DNA from: Synergistales bacterium
GTDB taxonomy: Bacteria > Synergistota > Synergistia > Synergistales > Thermovirgaceae
NCBI GenBank assembly: GCA_018434645.1
Contig: JAHDOX010000101.1
Location: 1-6,471 of the forward strand
Direction: 5' to 3'
DNA length: 6,471 bases
Part shown: piece by piece, positions 1 through 6,093 of the stretch
Position numbering within the stretch: position 1 is the stretch's first letter
Layout of the letters: each line of letters starts with the position of its first letter
Notes under the pieces: model-generated
Seen by the model: only the letters and a program-made list of their open reading frames with translations
Database searches by the model: none
What the model was told of the DNA's origin: nothing
Made by a program: the position numbers and the translations under genes

Positions 1-1746
1 ATTTATCCCGCCAATGAGAAACAGAAAAACAGGTTGCCCTGGTTTGACATCGCCGCCATAGTCTTTTCCATAGCCGTCGGCGCATACCTGACCCTGGACT
101 ATATGAACCTTGTCATGCGCGCGGGAGACCCCTTGATGAGGGACCTCATCCTGGGCGGATTCACCATTCTTCTCGTACTCGAGGCCACCCGACGGACCAT
201 GGGATGGCCCCTTGTCATCGTGGCCGTGTGCTTCCTGCTTTACGCACTCTACGGCCATCTCATACCGGGGGCGCTGGGGCACAGACAATACCACCTGACA
301 AGGGTGATAGAACACATGTTCCTCACCAGTGAAGGGATCTACGGCGTGTCGATCTATGTCACAGCCACCTTCGTGTTTGTCTTCATTCTCCTGGGGTCCT
401 TTCTGGCGGAAACCGGAGGCGCCCAAGCCTTCATAGACTTGGCCTTTTCAATAACGGGCCGCTACCGTGGAGGCCCTGCAAAGGCTGCTGTCGTCGCCAG
501 CGGTCTGATGGGAACCATTTCGGGAAGTTCCTTTGCCAACGTGGCGGGAACAGGGACCTTCACCATCCCGTTAATGAAAAGCGTGGGCTACAAGCCTGAA
601 TTCGCCGGCGGTGTTGAAGCCGCCGCTTCATCCGGCGGCCAGATCATGCCTCCCATCATGGGCGCCGCGGCCTTTATCATGGCTGAAATGACGGGCGTGC
701 CCTACGGCAAACTGATCGTCCACGCCGCCATTCCGGCAATCCTTTACTATGTTTCGGTCTTTCTCATGGTGGACCTGGAAGCCGCAAAAATGGGTCTGAG
801 AGGACTCCTGAGAAACCAGCTCCCACAGTTTTTCGAAGTACTCAAAAGAGGCGGTTTCCTGCTTTTGGCGCCATTGAGCATCGTGTATATGCTCATCGCC
901 GGTTACTCGCCGATAAAAGCTTCTTTTACGGCTGTCATGTTCGTCATCATCGCAAGCTTTCTCAGGAAAGAAACCCGACTGACGCCAGCCAGGTTCCTCA
1001 AGGCACTCGAATCGGGAGCGAGGAGCTCACTGAGTGTCATTGCCGCCTGCGCGGTGGCGGGCCTTATCGTCGGCACAGTAACGTTGACTGGCCTGGGGCT
1101 CAAATTTGCAGACCTCATTATTCTGCTGGCACACGGGCAACTCTACCCCGCACTGGTATTGACAATGCTTGCCTCCATAGTCATGGGGATGGGGATGCCC
1201 ACGACGGCCCTCTATATCATCCTGGGTTCGATGGTTGCGCCGGCCTTGGTGAAGCTCAATGTTCCCATCGTAGCGGCTCATCTTTTCATCTTCTACTTTG
1301 GCTGCATGGCAGCCGTTACACCTCCGGTCGCGCTCAGCTCGTACCTCGCTGCAGCAATAGCCAAAGGCGACTCTGTCAAAACTGCACTGAACGGCCTCAA
1401 GCTTGCACTTGCCGCTTTCATTCTCCCCTTCATCTTCGCCCTCGAACCAAGTCTTTTGCTCATAGACGCCACGGTAGGGAAGGCTGCTCTCGCCACCACG
1501 ACGGCAACCCTTGGCGTTATCGCCCTGGCCTCCTGCCTCGAAAACTACTTTTTCGGCAAACTACTGGTCTACGAGCGCTTTCTCCTCGGGGCAGCCGCAT
1601 TGGTTCTTATGTATCCCGGGTGGGTGTCAGACTTGGCAGGCCTTGTGATCATCCTCGCGGTTTTCGGCTCCGTGAGGCTCTTTCGCAAAAGCCGCCGTGT
1701 CCCCGGGCAGGGGCAAAAGCTCGCAGAGGTGAATCATCATGAATAG
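1..1746 (+). CDS. TRAP transporter fused permease (DctQ-DctM type, TAXI class), 5'-truncated by window edge
   Basis: This is the inner-membrane subunit of a TRAP transporter, which uses an ion gradient to import a solute delivered by a periplasmic binding protein; the fused small-plus-large form normally works with TAXI-type binding proteins. The reading frame is open from base 1, so the true start lies upstream; the TTG at 34 falls inside the conserved start of the membrane region (PWFD) and is probably not the start. About 581 residues are visible, against roughly 640 or more in intact relatives. Hydrophobic helices run almost throughout. Family signatures are GGPAKAAVVASGLMG continuing through SGSSFANVAGTGTFTIP (469-591), GGVEAAASSGGQIMPPIMGA (607-666), MGMGMPTTALY (1183-1215) and VTPPVAL (about 1315-1335). 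The short C-terminal tail is basic and cytoplasmic-like. The stop overlaps the next gene by 8 bp, implying translational coupling. No binding-protein gene is in the window; it is presumably upstream. Substrate unknown. Confidence 0.93.
   Translation: MYPANEKQKNRLPWFDIAAIVFSIAVGAYLTLDYMNLVMRAGDPLMRDLILGGFTILLVLEATRRTMGWPLVIVAVCFLLYALYGHLIPGALGHRQYHLTRVIEHMFLTSEGIYGVSIYVTATFVFVFILLGSFLAETGGAQAFIDLAFSITGRYRGGPAKAAVVASGLMGTISGSSFANVAGTGTFTIPLMKSVGYKPEFAGGVEAAASSGGQIMPPIMGAAAFIMAEMTGVPYGKLIVHAAIPAILYYVSVFLMVDLEAAKMGLRGLLRNQLPQFFEVLKRGGFLLLAPLSIVYMLIAGYSPIKASFTAVMFVIIASFLRKETRLTPARFLKALESGARSSLSVIAACAVAGLIVGTVTLTGLGLKFADLIILLAHGQLYPALVLTMLASIVMGMGMPTTALYIILGSMVAPALVKLNVPIVAAHLFIFYFGCMAAVTPPVALSSYLAAAIAKGDSVKTALNGLKLALAAFILPFIFALEPSLLLIDATVGKAALATTTATLGVIALASCLENYFFGKLLVYERFLLGAAALVLMYPGWVSDLAGLVIILAVFGSVRLFRKSRRVPGQGQKLAEVNHHE
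1725..1732 (+). promoter_or_regulatory. Ribosome binding site for the dehydrogenase, inside the TRAP permease gene
   Basis: AGAGGTGA lies 6 nt before the ATG at 1739 and supports that start, even though it lies inside the last codons of the permease gene. Together with the ATG-to-TAG overlap (1739-1746) this suggests the two proteins are made from one mRNA with coupled translation. Confidence 0.6.
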
Positions 1747-2830
1747 AGTTACCGTTATCGGCGCCGGCAATGGCGGAGTCAGCATGGCCGCATGGCTCTC
1801 GCTGCGGGGTTGTTCGGTCAGCCTTTACGACAAATTCGACCAAGCCCTCAAGGGCATCAAAAAAGCGGGGGGTATCATGCTCAGGGAACCTTTAACAGAA
1901 GGTTTCGCACAAATCGACACGGTAACGTCCGACATTGCCGTGGCTCTCCAGGATAGCGAGCTCATCATGGTCGTCACCCCCGCTTTTGCCCACGGGTAAG
2001 TCGCGCGTTTTTGCGCACCCTTTCTCACGAAAGGACAAAAAGTCATTCTCAACCCAGGACGCACGGCAGGAGCCATCGAATTCCGAAAAACAGTGAAAGA
2101 AAACAATCCTGATGCACAGTTCATCGTAGCTGAGGCGCAGTCTCTCCTATTTGCCTGCCGCAGGACCGGACCGGCGGAGGCGGTGATATACAAAATCAAG
2201 AATCACATGCCCCTGGCTGCCCTGCCCGCCCAGTCGACTGCAGAAGCCTTAAAAGCCGTGGTCACGTGGTTTCCGCAATTTGCCGCCGCCGGAGATGTGC
2301 TTGAAACCAGCCTGATGAACATCGGCGCCGTGTTTCACCCGACCCCGTCGCTCTTGAACATAGGACGGATAGACGCCGGAGAGGACTTCGAATACTACAT
2401 GCAGGGCATATCACCCTCCATAGCCTCCGTCCTGGAAGAACTCGATGCCGAACGAGTCCGCCTGGCCCGCGCCATGGAAACGAAGACCATGACAGTCCTG
2501 GAATGGTTAAAAGATGCTTACGGCATCGAGACCGGCGACGCCTCCGGAATTTACGAGGCGGTACAACGCCAGGAAGTCTACCGGGGTATTGCCGCCCCCA
2601 AAGATCCGTATACCAGATATATCAGCGAAGACGTTCCCATGGGGCTCGTCCCACTTTCGGAGCTTGCGCGTCTGGCCGGGGTTCCGACACCCGTCATGGA
2701 TTCGGTAATCACTTTGGCAGGCAGCGTGCATCGGCGTGACTATCGTAAAGAAGGGCGAAATTTGCGCAGGCTCGGGCTTGAAAACATGTCTGTAAAAGAA
2801 ATTCGGGCATTTGTCAGCGAGAAAGCTTGA
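1739..2830 (+). pseudogene. NAD/NADP octopine/nopaline dehydrogenase family protein, interrupted by an in-frame TAA at codon 87
   Basis: Family members are cytoplasmic NAD(P)-dependent enzymes that reductively condense an amino acid with an alpha-keto acid to give an opine, or run the reverse. The N-terminal Rossmann fold shows VIGAGNGG (residues 6-13). Past the stop the same frame continues with the conserved LNPGRTAGAIEF (about 104-115) and the C-terminal octopine-DH domain. That domain includes NIGAVFHP with His200 and HRRDYRKEGR with Asp334, which match in position the family's catalytic His and Asp. The full span is 364 codons including the final TGA, the usual family length, and I see no insertion or deletion. 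The only defect is TAA at 1997-1999, between PAFAHG and VARFCAPFL, where relatives have an ordinary residue; one base change from GAA, CAA or AAA would explain it. A restart at GTG 2093 or ATG 2207 would lack the cofactor-binding fold. It is either a recent pseudogene or a sequence error. Confidence 0.85.
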
Positions 2831-2857
2831 CGACCCTGCTCACAGATTCAACAAAAA

Positions 2858-2865
2858 AAGGAGAG
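2858..2865 (+). promoter_or_regulatory. Ribosome binding site fixing the GTG start at 2874
   Basis: AAGGAGAG sits 8 nt before the GTG at 2874, an excellent match to the anti-Shine-Dalgarno. The frame also allows an ATG at 2811, but that start overlaps the end of the dehydrogenase, lacks such a site and would add a basic 21-residue tail absent from the family. The GTG is therefore preferred. Confidence 0.75.
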
Positions 2866-2873
2866 AGCGCATC

Positions 2874-3923
2874 GTGACAGGCAAAAGCAGGAAAGTTGAA
2901 TTTCTGTACCTGAACCAGGATGAGGTTATTCAGTGCGGAGCTCTCGATATGGCCATGGTCATGGAAAGGATCGAACACCTTTTCACCCTCCACGAAAAGG
3001 GAGAGACCATCGTCCCCGACAAGATCACCCTCAGGTGGGGCGACGCCGCTTCCGAAGCAGTGACGGGAAGGATCAACGCCATGCCCGGCTACGTAGGCGG
3101 GGACGTGGACACGGCGGGAATTAAGTGGATCGGCAGCAAGCCAATGAACCCTTCGAATTACGGCCTTCCCCGTGCGTCGGCACTGACGATCCTCAATGAC
3201 CCCGAAACGGGTTTCCCCATCTCCGTCATGGACGGGACAGTGATCAGCGCCATGCGAACCGGAGCGGTCACGGGAGTGGCGGCGAAGCACCTTGCCCGGA
3301 AAGATTCCAGGCGTGCAGCTTTCATTGGTGCCGGAACCCAGAATCACACCCAGTTGCTCGCAGTGACCACGGCGGTCCCCGATATAGAAGAGGTCTATAT
3401 CTGTGACATCTCCGCGGAAAGGGTTGACGCCTTCCTTGAAACAGAAACGGCAAAACACCCCGGGCGGTCCTTTCAGGGAACCACCTCCGCCGAGGAAGCA
3501 GTAATGGGAGCCGATATCATCGTCACGGCGACAACATCGCTCAAGCCGATTGTGAAAGCCGACTGGATCAAGCCTGGAGCTTTCCTTGCCAATGTAGGGA
3601 ACTACGAGTTCGAATTCGAAGCCGTAGAGGCTGCCGATAAAATCGTGGTAGATAACTGGGAAGCTGTGATCCACCGCGGGATACAGACCGTTGCGATAAT
3701 CGTCAATGAGGGACGGATGAATCGGGACCGCCTCCATGCGGAACTCGGTGAAATCACTTCAGGGAAAAGGCCGGGGCGGGAAAACAACCTGGAGACAATT
3801 TATTTCTGTGCTGTCGGGATGGGAGCGGAAGACATTATTGTAGGTCGCCGCATTTACGAAGAAGCGAGAATCCGCGGGATCGGGACCTGGCTGACGCTCT
3901 GGAACAATCCGGTCTGGATCTAG
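2874..3923 (+). CDS. Ornithine cyclodeaminase / mu-crystallin family protein (NAD(P)-dependent, substrate unknown)
   Basis: A 349-residue cytoplasmic protein of normal family length. The family covers ornithine cyclodeaminase, alanine dehydrogenase, ketimine reductase and SbnB-type dehydrogenases. Visible landmarks are the N-terminal FLYLNQDEV (10-18), GIKWIGS with Lys84, NPSNYGLPRASALTILNDP (92-110), the substrate-loop Arg in SAMRTGAVTG (Arg128) and the dinucleotide motif GAGTQN (152-157). Lys84 and Arg128 correspond to substrate-binding residues of ornithine cyclodeaminase. The GGDxPGK segment that carries the catalytic Asp in true cyclodeaminases reads instead NVGNYEFE (240-247). Ornithine cyclodeamination is therefore unlikely, and an amino- or imino-acid dehydrogenase/reductase is more plausible. 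The sequence resembles proteins often labelled 'tyramine oxidase subunit B', a name I would not read as function. It starts 43 bp after the dehydrogenase stop and is the last gene before a terminator, so it is probably co-transcribed with the permease. Confidence 0.9.
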   Translation: MTGKSRKVEFLYLNQDEVIQCGALDMAMVMERIEHLFTLHEKGETIVPDKITLRWGDAASEAVTGRINAMPGYVGGDVDTAGIKWIGSKPMNPSNYGLPRASALTILNDPETGFPISVMDGTVISAMRTGAVTGVAAKHLARKDSRRAAFIGAGTQNHTQLLAVTTAVPDIEEVYICDISAERVDAFLETETAKHPGRSFQGTTSAEEAVMGADIIVTATTSLKPIVKADWIKPGAFLANVGNYEFEFEAVEAADKIVVDNWEAVIHRGIQTVAIIVNEGRMNRDRLHAELGEITSGKRPGRENNLETIYFCAVGMGAEDIIVGRRIYEEARIRGIGTWLTLWNNPVWI

Positions 3924-3956
3924 GGATTGCGGTTTTATCCCGGGCTGGTTGCAATA

Positions 3957-3997
3957 AAAAGAAGAAGCCCCTCGGTATTTGAGGGGCTTCTTCTTTT
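3957..3997 (+). terminator. Strong intrinsic terminator ending the TRAP-dehydrogenase-cyclodeaminase operon
   Basis: The arms GAAGAAGCCCCTC (3961-3973) and GAGGGGCTTCTTC (3981-3993) pair perfectly around a 7-nt loop. Four flanking A-T pairs extend the stem to 17 bp, and a T-rich tail follows (TTTTGTTGT). The A run at 3956-3960 means the complementary strand also carries a T tract, so the hairpin could stop transcription in both directions. It lies 33 bp after the stop of the preceding gene. Confidence 0.92.
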
Positions 3998-4038
3998 GTT
4001 GTCTTCGGCCGACCCCCACTGCTCAAATCCTATGTTTT

Positions 4039-4047
4039 TGCTATGAT
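4039..4047 (+). promoter_or_regulatory. Possible extended -10 promoter for the DUF2207-like gene
   Basis: TGCTATGAT matches the extended -10 pattern TGnTATAAT with one mismatch. It sits just after the terminator and about 55 bp before the downstream ATG. No good -35 element is seen at the expected distance, which an extended -10 can tolerate. The rest of the 179-bp gap between the two genes holds only the terminator. Confidence 0.35.
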
Positions 4048-4102
4048 AGAGTAAGGCAATTTTCTGTCCGGATGAGCCATACATGAAAGGGACCGTTGTG
4101 GG

Positions 4103-5185
4103 ATGAAGCCGCGGAAGAAAAACGATCAGACCTGTGAAGGCGGTTCTCAAGATGTGAAAATCCAGCCGTGCCTCGCGGCTTTTTCCGCTGTGACGCCCGC
4201 TTTTTTTTCAGCGTCTTTCCTACTTCTTTCGGGCCCTTCACCGGCAAATGCCGCCATTGCGGAAAATTTGCTTTTCCCGAACCTTCCCTCCTCCTGCGGC
4301 GTCGTGATTATCGCTCTTTTACTGCTGGCAGCCTATTTCGTCCTGTTCTTTCTCCTTTTCGGGGTTCGCTCATCGGTCCCCCAAAAGCCCGAAACCCCGC
4401 TGGAAGAGGTGACTGAGTTCTCCTTCTCGCCTGCAGAAGCGGGGTTTCTTTTCCGCCTCGAATACGACGACTCCTGCCTCGTCGCGGCGCTGATCCAACT
4501 CGCCCAGCAGAAAGTAATTTCGATCTCCAGTCATCACCTCGGCTGGATGTTCCACAGGGAATCACCCTGCCCGGGGACGGTGGCCCCGGAGGAGAGGTTT
4601 ATTTTCAAAGCTCTTTTTCAAAAGGGGCAACCGGTCCTGCTCGAAAAAAACGGGGGAGGAGATTTCAGACAAATCAAGCGGGCCTTCAGGCGATTCATGA
4701 ACCGGCATTACGGCCGGAACCTTGCCAAAACCAGGATGACCGCCTTCATTCCCGGCGTCATTCTGGCAGCCTTGGGAGGGATCGCCGTTTCCAGGGCGCC
4801 GGGCGCCTCCATGGTCCACATCCTGGTCTATGGCCTGTTTGCGGCGGCGATCCTTTTTACAGGGGCTTTCCTGGTCGTGAAGCCGACATCTTACGCAAAG
4901 TGCGGAAACGCGGCTGCGGAATCCCTCAGGCAACACCTGACGGCGACCAGAATCCCGGCGACATCACCTGAAGAGACGCTCCGGCATTTTTATACCCATC
5001 TCCCGCATGCAATAGCCCTGGACGCCGCCAGGTGGTGGATCACCCGCAACTGCGAGGCCCTCTATTCGGCGGGTACAAACCCCGCCCAGATCGAGACGGA
5101 ATGGTACTCAAACGGTGAAAAGGGGCTGCATGAACTCGTCTCGCTCGTCGAAGACCTCCTTAAAGCCCTCGCAAAAATGCCCTGA
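4103..5185 (+). CDS. Membrane protein resembling the C-terminal half of DUF2207 (YciQ-like) proteins
   Basis: A 360-residue protein of unknown function. The N-terminus (about 18-50) looks like a signal sequence or anchor ending in PANA-AI, and a strong membrane helix lies at 65-88. A soluble section follows: FSPAEAGFLFRLEYDDSCLV (107-126), LIQLAQQKVISIS (130-142) and ERFIFKALF (164-172). Two more helices lie at about 212-230 and 237-259. The end contains HLPHAIALDAARWW (299-312). The SPAEAG segment, the two central helices and the LPxAIAL motif follow the order seen in the C-terminal region of DUF2207 proteins, which usually have a further large extracytoplasmic N-terminal domain and about 550-650 residues. 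That domain is missing here and no remnant is visible upstream. The ATG at 4103 has only a weak, distant AAAGGG before it; GTG 4154 (after GAAGGCGG) is an alternative start that would leave a more compact signal sequence. It is probably a separate transcription unit. Confidence 0.65.
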   Translation: MKPRKKNDQTCEGGSQDVKIQPCLAAFSAVTPAFFSASFLLLSGPSPANAAIAENLLFPNLPSSCGVVIIALLLLAAYFVLFFLLFGVRSSVPQKPETPLEEVTEFSFSPAEAGFLFRLEYDDSCLVAALIQLAQQKVISISSHHLGWMFHRESPCPGTVAPEERFIFKALFQKGQPVLLEKNGGGDFRQIKRAFRRFMNRHYGRNLAKTRMTAFIPGVILAALGGIAVSRAPGASMVHILVYGLFAAAILFTGAFLVVKPTSYAKCGNAAAESLRQHLTATRIPATSPEETLRHFYTHLPHAIALDAARWWITRNCEALYSAGTNPAQIETEWYSNGEKGLHELVSLVEDLLKALAKMP

Positions 5186-5314
5186 ACGGCGGACACCTTC
5201 CACGAAACGGTTTTTCGACAAATACCAGAATTTCGTATAACAATGCAGCATTCCCCGCAGCCGACAAACGCCCAAAACTGCGCTTTCGATATTATCTTTT
5301 TGCCACTTCCCAAG

Positions 5315-5351
5315 GAAAGGCCTTTCGTATAATCTTTTCAGGTCCGAAAGG
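5315..5351. repeat. Overlapping inverted repeats before the sensor kinase fragment
   Basis: GAAAGGCCTTTC (5315-5326) is a perfect 12-bp palindrome. Its right half with the next base, CCTTTCG (5321-5327), is also the reverse complement of CGAAAGG (5345-5351), which holds part of the likely ribosome binding site. The palindrome abuts a TATAAT box, so it could be an operator, and on longer transcripts the second pair could mask the ribosome binding site. The repeats are short and could be chance. The remainder of the spacer from 5186 shows nothing firm beyond TTTCGTATAA at 5231-5240, similar to 5324-5332. Confidence 0.3.
5328..5333 (+). promoter_or_regulatory. Possible -10 box (TATAAT) for the sensor kinase fragment
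   Basis: A consensus TATAAT lies 36 bp upstream of the ATG at 5364. No convincing -35 hexamer is found 16-18 bp upstream; TTGCCA at 5300-5305 is too far away with a 22-bp spacer. It is supported only by position and the exact -10 match. Confidence 0.3.
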
Positions 5352-5363
5352 ATGACTGAATTG

Positions 5364-5765
5364 ATGAATGATTTTTCCCCATCAAAGACACGACAGACAA
5401 GATACAGATCGCAGACCGGGGCCAGGCCAGGCCTACAGACACAGCTCATTCTCGTCCTGCTTTTGGTTTCCGTCACAGGACTTGTAGTGGTGGGCCTGGT
5501 GGCTTCGAGAACAATCGAAACCCAGTTCAAGAAAATAATCGCCAAAAACGCACAGAACATAGCCCTTGCCCTTTCGGAAAATCCGGAAATCCAGAAAGCA
5601 CTGGCTAAAGGTGCCGATCAAGGGATCATCCAGGAAATAGCGGAAAAAACCCGCCGCAAGACCGGCGTCAAATCAATCGTAGTTTACGGAAACGACGGCA
5701 CGATCTATTCCCACCCCATCACCTACAGACTAGGCGAAACAATTGTCGACGAAGAGTCAAAAACC
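5364..5765 (+). pseudogene. CitA/DcuS-type sensor histidine kinase, N-terminal fragment only
   Basis: Only the start of a two-component sensor remains, about 134 residues from the preferred ATG. There is a basic N-terminus, one membrane helix (LILVLLLVSVTGLVVVGLVA) and the beginning of the extracytoplasmic PAS-like ligand domain, with SENPEIQKALAKG, IQEIAEKTRRKTG and DGTIYSHPITYRLGE. The spacing and the YSHP signature are those of the citrate/C4-dicarboxylate sensors CitA and DcuS. The second membrane helix, cytoplasmic PAS, His-box and ATPase domains are all absent. The sequence switches into TRAP permease without a stop at about 5757-5775. The start at 5364 is preferred over ATG 5352 because AAAGGATG (5347-5354) then sits 9 nt upstream, whereas it abuts or overlaps the earlier ATG. 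With no kinase core it cannot signal in the normal way. Confidence 0.8.
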
Positions 5766-6082
5766 GTTCCCGTTTCCGGTATCTGTGGCGCAAGACAGAT
5801 GGAAGGAGCTCATCCCAATCAGACGGGATTCCAGGCCATGCGTCTTGAGATATTGGCTTTTATCGTTCCCTATGCCTTTTGCTATGACCCCGGCCTGATA
5901 CTGAACGCGGGACTTTGGGGAAACCTGGCCGCCATTGCGGGAGGAGTTTCCCCTATCGGGGAAACAATTAAAGGCAGCCGATTAGCGAAGCAAGGCTCCG
6001 CCTTTTTTGACGGGGCCTGGTCCTTTATTTGCTACTTGCTGTTCACGTCTTCCGGAACCGGCCTGCGATCGTTTCGACCTGA
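5766..6082 (+). pseudogene. C-terminal relic of a second fused TRAP permease
   Basis: The segment GARQMEGAHPNQTGFQAMRL followed by AFIVPYAFCYDPGLIL matches the last conserved part of TRAP-TAXI permeases. It aligns with the IAKGDSVKTALNGLKLALAAF-to-FALEPSLLL region of the complete copy at the left of this window (about 1357-1458), but is clearly a different, diverged gene. Downstream, GSAFFDG in the same frame seems to continue as GLVLYLLLAVHVFRNRPAIVST in the frame shifted by one (about 6014-6079, stop TGA 6080-6082). That matches the AGLVIILAVFGSVRLFRK tail of the first permease. One base missing from the G run at 6012-6015 would explain the shift. Relative to the first permease, about 20 residues also seem to be missing between RLAK and GSAFF. 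Everything upstream in the permease, more than 400 residues, is absent. The exact left boundary is uncertain by about 10-15 bases. Confidence 0.72.
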
Positions 6083-6093
6083 TGCGGAAGATT

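Noticed and set aside
34..36. TTG as the real start of the TRAP permease
   Set aside because: The frame is open upstream to base 1, and the conserved membrane region begins at once, so the real N-terminus lies outside the window.
1997..1999. Recoding of the internal stop (selenocysteine or pyrrolysine)
   Set aside because: The codon is TAA, whereas those systems use TGA and TAG. The position is not a known catalytic site of the family.
2814..3737. Long open frame (307 codons) on the - strand
   Set aside because: It lies antisense to the well-supported cyclodeaminase-family gene, shows no recognisable motif, and is rich in Gly, Arg, His and Cys as expected of a shadow frame in GC-rich coding DNA.
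4083..4106. Tiny seven-codon leader peptide overlapping the ATG at 4103
   Set aside because: It has no ribosome binding site and no run of regulatory codons. An open frame this short is expected by chance.
5203..5217. Small hairpin CGAAA-loop-TTTCG after the DUF2207-like gene as a terminator
   Set aside because: The stem is only 5 bp, AT-rich and lacks a following T run, so it is too weak to support.
5108..5560. 150-codon open frame on the - strand across the 5186-5351 spacer
   Set aside because: It overlaps the ends of two + strand genes, has no convincing ribosome binding site or family motif, and its composition fits a shadow of the sensor helix.
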